Shown here piece by piece: positions 1-5,762 of a stretch of 8,156 nucleotides of DNA. The first letter of the stretch is position 1; every line of letters starts with the position of its first letter. The translations under genes were made by a program, and so were the position numbers. The DNA comes from CAKZML01 sp041571575 (GTDB lineage: Bacteria; Pseudomonadota; Gammaproteobacteria; Steroidobacterales; BM003). Under the pieces are notes generated by a model that did not search any database, was not told the origin of the DNA, and saw nothing but the letters and a program-made list of their open reading frames with translations. Location: NCBI GenBank assembly GCA_041571575.1, contig JBFFTZ010000106.1, positions 1 through 8,156 on the forward strand, in the 5' to 3' direction.

Positions 1-141
1 CTATCCGGTAACGGTCCCTGCAATGCCGAACGCCTCGGCGCGAGACGATCAGCTCATGAAGAGGGAAGCTGGGTAAGAAAGGCCCTGCTTGCCCATGCCG
101 ACAAACAGCGTGAGCGGTCGTCCGCCCACGAGGCTGCCTGA
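1..141 (+). CDS. paaA: PaaA, phenylacetyl-CoA epoxidase catalytic subunit (3' end only)
   Basis: Only the last 46 codons and a TGA stop are present, and the frame is open from the first base of the window. The visible tail contains NGPCNAERLGARR and then a helical stretch around HEEGSWVRKALLAHADKQ, which is the usual C-terminal pattern of PaaA. PaaA is the di-iron oxygenase subunit that, with PaaC as structural partner, converts phenylacetyl-CoA to the ring 1,2-epoxide in the cytoplasm. The di-iron ligands lie upstream of the window and cannot be checked. The stop codon overlaps the GAGG ribosome binding site of paaB, so the two genes are almost certainly cotranscribed and probably translationally coupled. 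The assignment rests on this short tail plus the perfect paaB-paaC-paaD-paaE order that follows. Confidence 0.9.
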   Translation, partial: LSGNGPCNAERLGARRSAHEEGSWVRKALLAHADKQRERSSAHEAA

Positions 142-150
142 GGTAACCCG

Positions 151-438
151 ATGCAAGAACGTGAATTACCGCTGTGGGAAGTGTTTATTCGCTCCCGGAC
201 CGGACTAAATCATCGCCACGTGGGAAGTCTGCACGCCGCCGATGCGGCCATGGCTATCCAGAACGCCAGGGACCTGTATTGCCGTCGCCAGGAGGGGGTC
301 GGTATATGGGTCGTGGAATCTGCAGCCATCCATGCGTCGGATCCGGCGGATAAAGATGCCCTGTTTGATCCTGCCGAGGACAAGATTTATCGCCACCCCA
401 CTTTTTATGACGTCCCTGACGGCGTGGAAAATATCTAA
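151..438 (+). CDS. paaB: PaaB, phenylacetyl-CoA epoxidase small subunit
   Basis: This is a 95-residue protein of the PaaB family, at the family's usual length. Conserved features visible are WEVFIRSRTGLNHRHVGSLHA (residues 9-29), the NARDLY helix with its CRRQEGVGIWVV strand (38-55), the IHASDPADKDALFDPAEDK segment (60-78) and the YRHPTFYDVPDGV tail (80-92). PaaB is a small non-catalytic subunit of the PaaABCE epoxidase, needed for activity and thought to help couple the oxygenase to the reductase PaaE. The ATG at 151 is preceded by GAGG at 140-143 with 7-base spacing, overlapping the paaA stop. The protein ends at the normal family C-terminus, so the long gap after it is not a broken PaaB tail. 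Identification is secure. Confidence 0.95.
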   Translation: MQERELPLWEVFIRSRTGLNHRHVGSLHAADAAMAIQNARDLYCRRQEGVGIWVVESAAIHASDPADKDALFDPAEDKIYRHPTFYDVPDGVENI

Positions 439-605
439 GGACCCTCTGTTCTGATCATGCGCTTGCATCTTGCGACTTATAAAACCAGCTTTGGCGTTGC
501 CGGCCTTCGCCCCACTATGGTGTTCGAACGGCGCCTTGAATCCGGCTGTTTTTGTTCGCAATCTGCCGCGCCAGGAACAAAACAACGGCTCCCCGGGAAT
601 AACCG
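439..605 (+). other. Long spacer between paaB and paaC
   Basis: The other junctions in this cluster are 9, 12 and 33 bases, so 167 bases between two oxygenase-subunit genes stands out. The spacer holds the 50-codon frame at 457-609, an imperfect hairpin at 542-588, and a TATAAA (478-483) that matches a sigma-70 -10 element at five of six positions but has no good -35 element 16-18 bases upstream. I see no terminator-type stem followed by a T run. The paaC ribosome binding site GGGA at 595-598 lies at its end. Confidence 0.6.
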
Positions 606-609
606 ATGA
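457..609 (+). other. Possible 50-codon reading frame in the paaB-paaC gap (unrecognised)
   Basis: An ATG at 457 opens a 50-codon frame beginning MRLHLATYKTSFGVAG and ending GTKQRLPGNNR. Its TGA (607-609) overlaps the paaC ATG (606-608) in an ATGA junction. I recognise no family, membrane segment or metal motif, and the product would be basic, with two adjacent-region cysteines (residues 31 and 33). There is no convincing ribosome binding site: the nearest purine run, AAGGA at 437-441, is 15 bases from the start. The ATGA overlap is the only positive sign that it could be translated, perhaps as a leader coupling paaB and paaC translation. It may equally be a chance open frame in an intercistronic spacer. 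Confidence 0.2.
542..588 (+). other. Imperfect inverted repeat (hairpin) upstream of paaC
   Basis: TGTTTTTGTTC at 547-557 pairs with GAACAAAACA at 575-584, with one bulged T. The stem is extended outward by CCG at 542-544 pairing with CGG at 586-588 across a small internal loop. The loop is 17 bases (558-574). The central stem is mostly A-T. No T run follows, so it is not an ordinary terminator. It sits 17 bases before the paaC start and could shape mRNA processing or translation between paaB and paaC. Chance is possible for a repeat of this strength. Confidence 0.35.
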
Positions 610-1373
610 CTACATGGGATCAAAAAGATCTGTTTACCTACGTGCTGCGGCTTGGTGATTCGGGCCTGGTACTGGGGCAGCGACTTTCCGAATGGGTGGG
701 CAAGGCGCCCATGCTTGAGGAGGAAATGGCCCTGGCAAATATGGCGCTGGACATGGTCGGGCAGGCCAGGAATTTCCTGTCTTATGCCGGCGAGATAGAA
801 GGCAGGGATCGTGGTGAGGATGAGCTGGCCATGCATCGGGATGTGGGTAGCTTCAGCAACCTCTTGCTGGTGGAGCAGCCCAACAGGGATTTTGCGTACA
901 CCATGGTGCGTCAGTATTTCTATGCCAGTTTCGCCGAGCGCTTGTTCGACCAGTTACAGCACAGCGCTGACAGTCGCCTTGCCGGCATCGCGGCCAAGGC
1001 GGTAAAGGAATGTCGCTATCATGCAAGACACAGTGGCCTGTGGCTGGTACGCCTGGGTGATGGCACCGAGGAAAGTCACCAGCGTGTTGCAAGGGCCCTG
1101 GAAGACCTGTGGCCCTATACCGGTGAATTGTTTGAAATGGATGAGGTTGACCGCAGGCTGCTGGAAGCCGGCGTAGCAGCGGATGTCCAGGCGATGAGAA
1201 CGGATTGGCGTGAGGCTCTGAACCAGGTGCTTGTCGAAGCTCGTCTTCCTCTGCCTTCGGATGATACCTGGATGCACAGTGGAGGCCGTACTGGTCGCCA
1301 CTCTGAACACCTGGGGCACTTGCTCGCGACCATGCAGATTCTTCCCCGTTCCTATCCCGATGCCAACTGGTAG
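606..1373 (+). CDS. paaC: PaaC, phenylacetyl-CoA epoxidase structural subunit
   Basis: This is a 255-residue protein matching the PaaC family across its length. Visible family segments are YVLRLGDSGLVLGQRLSEW (12-30), the helix LEEEMALANMALDMVGQAR (37-55), the NLLLVEQPNRDFAYTMVRQ stretch (85-103), RYHARHSGLWLVRLGDGTEE (137-156), LWPYTGELF (168-176) and a C-terminal GGRTGRHSEHLGHLLATMQ (226-244). PaaC has the ferritin-like helical fold of PaaA but, in this family, serves as the structural partner that holds PaaA in the heteromeric epoxidase. The ATG at 606 has GGGA at 595-598, spaced 7 bases. It follows an unusually long 167-base gap after paaB and is 12 bases before paaD. Confidence 0.95.
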   Translation: MTTWDQKDLFTYVLRLGDSGLVLGQRLSEWVGKAPMLEEEMALANMALDMVGQARNFLSYAGEIEGRDRGEDELAMHRDVGSFSNLLLVEQPNRDFAYTMVRQYFYASFAERLFDQLQHSADSRLAGIAAKAVKECRYHARHSGLWLVRLGDGTEESHQRVARALEDLWPYTGELFEMDEVDRRLLEAGVAADVQAMRTDWREALNQVLVEARLPLPSDDTWMHSGGRTGRHSEHLGHLLATMQILPRSYPDANW

Positions 1374-1385
1374 CGGGCAGGCGCC

Positions 1386-1886
1386 GTGATCGCTTCATCT
1401 TCCGATGCACAAACCAGCCGGGTATGGCAGGTGCTGGAGGCTGTTCCCGATCCGGAAATCCCGGTGTTGAGTATTGTGGACCTGGGGATCGTGCGCGAGG
1501 TTGCCTGGCAGGACGATTGCTTGCTGGTAAGCATTACCCCCACCTACTCCGGGTGTCCGGCAGCGGAGTTGATTCGCAACCAGGTGGGTTGCGCGCTGGC
1601 CGATGCAGGCTTTGAAACTGCCAGGGTAAGCGAGGTTCTGACCCCTGCCTGGACCACAGACTGGATCAGCGAGGCGGGAAGGGAAAAGTTGCGGCAATAC
1701 GGTATAGCCCCACCTGAAAAAGCCACCGGCAGACGAGGCTTGTTTGCGCCGGAGCTGACCATACACTGTCCTCGCTGCGACTCCCGGCGTACCGAGTGTG
1801 TCAGTGAATTTGGTTCCACGCCGTGCAAGGCCCATTACCGGTGCCTGGACTGCCTGGAACCTTTCGATTACTTCAAATGCCTTTAG
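1386..1886 (+). CDS. paaD: PaaD, maturation factor of the phenylacetyl-CoA epoxidase
   Basis: This 166-residue protein has two parts. Residues 12-95 form a MIP18/DUF59-type domain with VPDPEIPVLSIVDLGIVREV (20-39) and TPTYSGCPAAELI (51-63), including the conserved Cys57. Residues 125-160 form a zinc-ribbon-like end with C128-x2-C131 and C153-x2-C156, plus the EFGSTPCKAHYRC segment typical of PaaD. In this family the protein is required for assembly of an active epoxidase, probably for Fe-S or metal insertion (PaaE carries a 2Fe-2S cluster), and it is not part of the purified oxygenase. The start is GTG at 1386, since no ATG lies in a better place; the purine-rich GGGCAGG just upstream is a weak ribosome binding site. 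It lies 12 bases after paaC and 33 bases before paaE. Confidence 0.93.
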   Translation: MIASSSDAQTSRVWQVLEAVPDPEIPVLSIVDLGIVREVAWQDDCLLVSITPTYSGCPAAELIRNQVGCALADAGFETARVSEVLTPAWTTDWISEAGREKLRQYGIAPPEKATGRRGLFAPELTIHCPRCDSRRTECVSEFGSTPCKAHYRCLDCLEPFDYFKCL

Positions 1887-1919
1887 GTCAGAACGCGATT
1901 ACAAGGGAGAACAACCAGG

Positions 1920-2993
1920 GTGCTTAAATTCCATTCCTTAAAAGTCGCCAGGATAATTCCCGACACCGCCCAGGCTGTGCGCCTTGTATTCCAGGTGCCC
2001 GAGTCTCTTCGGCAGGATTACGCGTTTACCCAGGGGCAACACCTGAATCTCGAGGTCCAGGTCAAGGGTGAGGTCTTGAGGCGTTCCTATTCCCTGTGTG
2101 GAAAGGCCGGAGAAGCTGACTTCCTTGAAGTGGCCGTGAAGCGCCAGCCCGAAGGCAGGGTGTCCAACTTTATTAACGATTCAGTTTCAGTCGGCGATGA
2201 GTTGAAGGTAATGACCCCCAGCGGTCACTTCAACGTTCCTCTGGATCCGGACAGCTCCCGTCGCTACGTGGCTTTCGCAGCGGGAAGCGGCATCACCCCG
2301 GTGTTGTCAATTCTTCGCAGCACCCTGGCCCTGGAGCCTGCCAGCAGCTTTACCTTGTTCTACGGGAATCGGGACAGCGCCAGTGTGATGTTTCGGGATG
2401 CCCTGGCTGAGCTCAAGGATCGTTATCCCACTCGTTTTCGGCTGTTTCACGTACTTAGCAGGGAGCAGGGCGAAGTGGACCTGTACAACGGCCGTCTCGA
2501 CAAGGCCAAGGCGGCGGAGTTATGTGCGGCGTTTTGTGAGCCGGAGAACGTGGATCACTGGTTCGTGTGTGGCCCGGCCAACATGATTGAGCAGGTTAGT
2601 GAAAGCCTGGTCGATGCAGGTGTGGACCCCGGACGTGTGCATTCCGAACACTTTTCTGCAGACGGTCAGCCGCTTGTCGGCAGGGCTGTCAGGACATCAA
2701 GTGCGCCAGCGGCCCAGTGCCAGGTGGTGGTGATCATGGACGGCAAAGAGCGCCGTTTTGGTATGTCCGGTGACCAGAACGTCCTGCAGGCCGGCCTGGA
2801 CCAGGGATTGGAGCTTCCGTATTCCTGCACCGGCGGAGTGTGTTCCACCTGTCGCGCGAAGTTGGTCAAGGGTAAGGCCGACATGCCGATCAACTATGCC
2901 CTGGAGCCCTGGGAGCTGGAGGCCGGATTCGTGCTCGCCTGTCAGTGCTACCCGCTCAGCGAGGAGTTGGTCCTGGATTACGACCAGACCTAA
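1920..2993 (+). CDS. paaE: PaaE, NADPH-dependent FAD/2Fe-2S reductase of the epoxidase
   Basis: This 357-residue reductase passes electrons from NADPH through FAD and a 2Fe-2S cluster to the PaaAC oxygenase. The N-terminal FAD domain has RSYSLC at 55-60. The nicotinamide-binding domain has AGSGITP at 121-127 and CGPANM at 217-222. The C-terminal plant-type ferredoxin domain has C303-x4-C308-x2-C311 and a fourth ligand C341 in LACQ. All cofactor motifs are intact and the length is normal. The start is GTG at 1920, preceded by AAGGGAGA at 1903-1910 with 9-base spacing. This is the last + strand gene of the paa run: its TAA is 4 bases from the stop of the opposing regulator gene, and no obvious intrinsic terminator lies between. 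Confidence 0.95.
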   Translation: MLKFHSLKVARIIPDTAQAVRLVFQVPESLRQDYAFTQGQHLNLEVQVKGEVLRRSYSLCGKAGEADFLEVAVKRQPEGRVSNFINDSVSVGDELKVMTPSGHFNVPLDPDSSRRYVAFAAGSGITPVLSILRSTLALEPASSFTLFYGNRDSASVMFRDALAELKDRYPTRFRLFHVLSREQGEVDLYNGRLDKAKAAELCAAFCEPENVDHWFVCGPANMIEQVSESLVDAGVDPGRVHSEHFSADGQPLVGRAVRTSSAPAAQCQVVVIMDGKERRFGMSGDQNVLQAGLDQGLELPYSCTGGVCSTCRAKLVKGKADMPINYALEPWELEAGFVLACQCYPLSEELVLDYDQT

Positions 2994-2997
2994 TGGG

Positions 2998-3480
2998 CTA
3001 GTCTTCCATTTTCTGCTGCAGGGGCAGGCGGGTGGAGAGTTTTTTCTGCTTCAGCGCAAAGCTGGTGTTAACCGTTCTTACGCAATCCAGACTCAAGAGT
3101 TTCTCGCTCAGGAAATCCTGGTAGCTGGACATGTCCCGGGTAAGCACTTTCAACATGTAGTCATGGTCGCCACTGGTCATGAAACACTCCAGTACCTCTG
3201 GCGCCTCGCTGATTTTTTGATCGAAACGGGCCACCGTGGGAGGGTGATGGTCCACCAGTGAGACATGGGCGAAAGCCACGACTCTCAGGCCCAGTTTTTC
3301 GGGATCAAGTAACGCGGTGTACCCGCGAATCACCTGCTGTTCTTCCAGGGCACGCACCCTGCGCCAGCACGGCGACGGCGACAGTGAAACCCGGTTAGCC
3401 AGGTCACGGTTTGAAATTCGACCGTCTTCCTGCAGATGCCGGAGGATCGCCACATCCTGCTTGGATAATGTTTGTTTCAT
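2998..3480 (-). CDS. Lrp/AsnC-family transcriptional regulator
   Basis: I place the start at the ATG at 3480-3478 (MKQTLSKQDVAILRHLQEDG), giving 160 residues, which is the normal family length. The frame stays open upstream to 3627, but that part is A/T-rich intergenic DNA and has no family likeness. Residues 6-52 form the winged helix-turn-helix (RISNRDLANRVSLSPSPCWRR at 21-41). The C-terminal part (about 66-150) is the ligand-sensing RAM domain, with SGDHDYMLKV at 103-112 and TSFALKQKKLSTRLPL at 139-154. Such proteins usually form dimers and octamers and sense amino acids. The gene is divergent from the 2-oxoacid dehydrogenase operon, the usual arrangement for a local regulator, and convergent with paaE. 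Control of the dehydrogenase-aminotransferase operon in response to an amino acid is therefore the likely role, and the ligand is unknown. Confidence 0.9.
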   Translation of the reverse strand: MKQTLSKQDVAILRHLQEDGRISNRDLANRVSLSPSPCWRRVRALEEQQVIRGYTALLDPEKLGLRVVAFAHVSLVDHHPPTVARFDQKISEAPEVLECFMTSGDHDYMLKVLTRDMSSYQDFLSEKLLSLDCVRTVNTSFALKQKKLSTRLPLQQKMED

Positions 3481-3524
3481 AATAGGAAACAATATTCCAT
3501 AAAAGAACAAAAAATGAAAGGAAA

Positions 3525-3532
3525 TTGCGCAA
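3525..3532. promoter_or_regulatory. Perfect 8-base palindrome TTGCGCAA, possible regulator site
   Basis: This short perfect palindrome lies in the A-rich divergent region, roughly 45 bases upstream of the regulator gene. It could be an operator half or a full site for the adjacent Lrp-type protein. Eight bases is short, and chance occurrence is possible. Confidence 0.25.
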
Positions 3533-3572
3533 AAGAGTGAAACAGTAGCCAAATCAGCAACTAAATTCCCGC

Positions 3573-3589
3573 TAGAAAGGGATATTCTA
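3573..3589. promoter_or_regulatory. Candidate Lrp/AsnC operator, TAGAA-N7-TTCTA
   Basis: A perfect 5+5 base inverted repeat with a 7-base centre lies 62 bases before the E1 start. The A/T-rich half-sites with TAG/CTA ends resemble the general Lrp-type operator pattern. It overlaps a second imperfect dyad, GGAT-N6-ATCC at 3580-3593. Its centre is 52.5 bases, about five helical turns, from the centre of the TTGCGCAA palindrome at 3525-3532, which would suit the multimeric wrapping seen in this family. Binding is inferred from position and symmetry only. Confidence 0.4.
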
Positions 3590-3650
3590 ATCCTTACGCA
3601 TAAACAATGCCCGCAAACACTCCGCACAGACGGAAGAGGGAGGAAGACCT

Positions 3651-5762
3651 ATGAGGCTTGCGTCCGTACAACGCTCGCTGGACGGCTCAGATACCGCAGC
3701 GCTAGCCGCCGTAGACTGGCGCCGTGTCGCCTACACCACCTTGCTCTCAAGGCAGCTTGATGACCTGGAAGAGAACCAGTTGGTCAAGCAGCGGCAGGTC
3801 CTTTACCAGTTTTCCGCCCGGGGCCACGATATGGCCCAGGCAATACTCGGAAGTCTCCTGAACAGACCAGGTGATGCGGCTTGTGGTTATTACCGCTCGC
3901 GGCCGTTCATGCTGTCGGTGGGTCTGGATCTTGACGATGCCATGTCCGGTCCCCTGATGCGTTCCGGCGGTATGAGTGATGGCCGGGATATCGGGGTGGT
4001 GTTCAACATGCCTGCCTCCGATGGGGCATGTGTTCTGCCCATGTCCGGAGGAGTAGGCGCCCAGTACACCCCGGTGGTGGGTTGGGCCCAGGCCTTGAGG
4101 TATCGGCAACGAGTTCTCAAGGAAGACGATGCGGAAGGTTGCATGGCGGTTGCCCTGGGAGGCGATGCCTCGACGGCGACCAACGGGTTCTGGTCGGCAT
4201 TGAATATCAGTACCACGCAAAAGCTTCCGGTGCTTTTCTATATCGAAGACAATGGCTACGGCATTTCTGTGCCCTCCAGTTTCCAGACGCCCGGCGGCAA
4301 CATCGCAGCCAACCTGTCCTCGTTTACAGGACTGCAGGTTTTTGATGGGTCCGGCAGCGATCCCCGGGAGGCCGCGGAATTGTTGTTGCAGGCTACCGAG
4401 TGGGTGCGTTCCGGCAAGGGACCGGCCCTGATACGCCTGGTGGTGCCGCGGCTCAACGGACACTCTGGCCAGGACACCCAGGCCTACAAGAGTGATGCCC
4501 AGATTGAATCCGAGCGCAAGAATGATCCGCTGCCGAAGCTGAAAGAATTCATGGTGCCCGGATTACTCAGCCAGTCCGAATGGAACGAACTGCAGCAAAA
4601 GGCGGCCAGTGATGTTGCCCAGGCCCTGGATCGGGCGCTGGCCCGCGCGCAACCTGATCCTGCGGGCATCAAGAACTTCGTATTCTCCGAGACAGATGAG
4701 GCCGGTAAGCCTGTGCTGCAGGAGCAGGGTGGATTGTGGTCCGTCGGGCATGTATTCCCGGAGAGCTCGGAGCAAGTGCGGCCTGAGCCCGCGCGCATGA
4801 ACATGGCCACGGCAATTCGCCGCACCCTGGATGCGGAACTCGCCAGCAATTCTCGCCTGGTGGTATTCGGCGAGGACGTTGGCCCCAAGGGCGGCGTCCA
4901 TGCGGTGACCCTGGGCCTGCAGGACAAGTACGGCGAAGACCGGGTCTTTGACACCAGTTTGTCAGAGGAAGGGATTATCGGCAGGGCGGTGGGAATGGCC
5001 GCTGCCGGATTGATGCCGGTGGCTGAAATTCAGTTCCGTAAATATGCCGATCCGGCTGAAGAACAATTGAACGATTGCGGCACCATGCGTTGGCGGACCA
5101 ACAATCGTTTCGCCGCGCCCATGGTGGTGCGTATTCCGGGTGGGTATTTCAAGTGTGGCGATCCCTGGCACAGCCAGTGTGGAGAGGTGAAGTGGGCCCA
5201 TGCAGTGGGTTGGCGCCTGGCAATGCCCTCCAACGCCGAAGATGCCGTCGGACTGCTGCGCTCGGCCATGCGTGATAACAATCCGACAATATTCTTTGAA
5301 CACAGAGCATTGCTGGATGATGTCTCCGCCCGCAGGCCCTACCCGGGTGATGACTACGTCGTGCCCTTTGGCAAGGGGCGCAAGATTCTCGAAGGCAACG
5401 CCCTGACCGTGGTGAGCTGGGGTGGAATGGTAGTGCGCTGCGAGGAAGCGGTGCGGACCTCGGGTGTGGATGCGGAGTTGATTGACCTGCGTACCCTGGT
5501 TCCCTGGGACAGGGAAATGGTGCTGGAGTCGGTGCGTCGTACCCGTCGCTGCCTGATTGTGCATGAAGACACGGTGACGGCAGGCTTTGGCGCCGAGATA
5601 GCCGCGGTGCTGACCGACGAGGCTTTCTTCGATCTGGATGCGCCGGTGCGGCGTCTTGCCATGCCGGATATCCCGAGCCCGCATAATCCGATCCTGTTGA
5701 ATGAAGTAGTACCCAGTGTTGAAAAAATAGCCGCGGCACTGCGCGATCTTGATGGAGTCTGA
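3651..5762 (+). CDS. Fused 2-oxoacid dehydrogenase E1, alpha and beta in one chain
   Basis: This 703-residue protein joins both E1 subunits, which most 2-oxoacid dehydrogenases make separately. Residues about 25-330 are E1-alpha: YRSRPFMLSVGL (81-92), the thiamine diphosphate motif starting GGDAST (170-175) and closing EDNGYGISVP (199-208), and RLNGHSGQD (267-275) with the family histidine H271. A linker (about 340-382) leads to E1-beta at 383-703: FGEDVGPKGGVH (406-417) with the catalytic-region Glu408, RVFDTSLSEEGIIG (431-444), EIQFRKYADPAEEQ (459-472), WHSQCGE (506-512) and IDLRTLVPWD (611-620). It would decarboxylate a 2-oxoacid and acylate the E2 lipoyl group. The motif reads GDA where GDG is usual. 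ATG 3651 has GAGGGAGGA 6 bases upstream. The family includes branched-chain 2-oxoacid dehydrogenases. The neighbours suggest an aryl pyruvate substrate, which is inference. Confidence 0.92.
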   Translation: MRLASVQRSLDGSDTAALAAVDWRRVAYTTLLSRQLDDLEENQLVKQRQVLYQFSARGHDMAQAILGSLLNRPGDAACGYYRSRPFMLSVGLDLDDAMSGPLMRSGGMSDGRDIGVVFNMPASDGACVLPMSGGVGAQYTPVVGWAQALRYRQRVLKEDDAEGCMAVALGGDASTATNGFWSALNISTTQKLPVLFYIEDNGYGISVPSSFQTPGGNIAANLSSFTGLQVFDGSGSDPREAAELLLQATEWVRSGKGPALIRLVVPRLNGHSGQDTQAYKSDAQIESERKNDPLPKLKEFMVPGLLSQSEWNELQQKAASDVAQALDRALARAQPDPAGIKNFVFSETDEAGKPVLQEQGGLWSVGHVFPESSEQVRPEPARMNMATAIRRTLDAELASNSRLVVFGEDVGPKGGVHAVTLGLQDKYGEDRVFDTSLSEEGIIGRAVGMAAAGLMPVAEIQFRKYADPAEEQLNDCGTMRWRTNNRFAAPMVVRIPGGYFKCGDPWHSQCGEVKWAHAVGWRLAMPSNAEDAVGLLRSAMRDNNPTIFFEHRALLDDVSARRPYPGDDYVVPFGKGRKILEGNALTVVSWGGMVVRCEEAVRTSGVDAELIDLRTLVPWDREMVLESVRRTRRCLIVHEDTVTAGFGAEIAAVLTDEAFFDLDAPVRRLAMPDIPSPHNPILLNEVVPSVEKIAAALRDLDGV

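Larger units (their letters stand above)
3481..3650. promoter_or_regulatory. Divergent control region between the Lrp-type gene and the dehydrogenase operon
   Basis: This 170-base region is clearly A-rich on the + strand, in contrast to the G+C-rich genes around it. It must hold the promoters for both directions. I see no sigma-70 promoter strong enough to call. Dyad sites are TAGAA-N7-TTCTA at 3573-3589, TTGCGCAA at 3525-3532 and GGAA-N6-TTCC at 3485-3498, and a further dyad GGAT-N6-ATCC (3580-3593) overlaps the first. Toward its right end lies a strong ribosome binding site, GAGGGAGGA (3636-3644), 6 bases before the ATG at 3651. Confidence 0.7.

Noticed and set aside
470..658. A 62-codon + strand frame running from the paaB-paaC gap into paaC
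   Set aside because: It overlaps the start of the secure paaC gene by about 50 bases in another frame, has no good ribosome binding site, and its product has no family likeness.
3052..3064. CAGC-GCAAA-GCTG hairpin as a terminator for paaE
   Set aside because: The stem is only four pairs, lies about 60 bases past the paaE stop inside the regulator gene, and has no T run after it.
2758..3261. A 167-codon + strand frame overlapping the end of paaE and the regulator gene
   Set aside because: It is out of frame with PaaE's ferredoxin domain and antisense to the regulator, both of which are conserved, so it is a shadow frame.
3599..3604. CATAAA as the -10 element of the E1 operon promoter
   Set aside because: No acceptable -35 element lies 16-18 bases upstream, so I do not call a promoter from it.
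3481..3627. N-terminal extension of the Lrp-type regulator to a 209-residue protein starting at 3627
   Set aside because: The extra 49 residues come from A/T-rich intergenic DNA, show no family likeness, and would cover the promoter and ribosome binding site region of the E1 gene. The ATG at 3480 gives the normal family length.
4962..5684. Long - strand open frame (240 codons) opposite the E1-beta part
   Set aside because: It lies fully antisense to a clearly conserved domain, has no recognisable motif or ribosome binding site, and long antisense frames are expected in G+C-rich genes.
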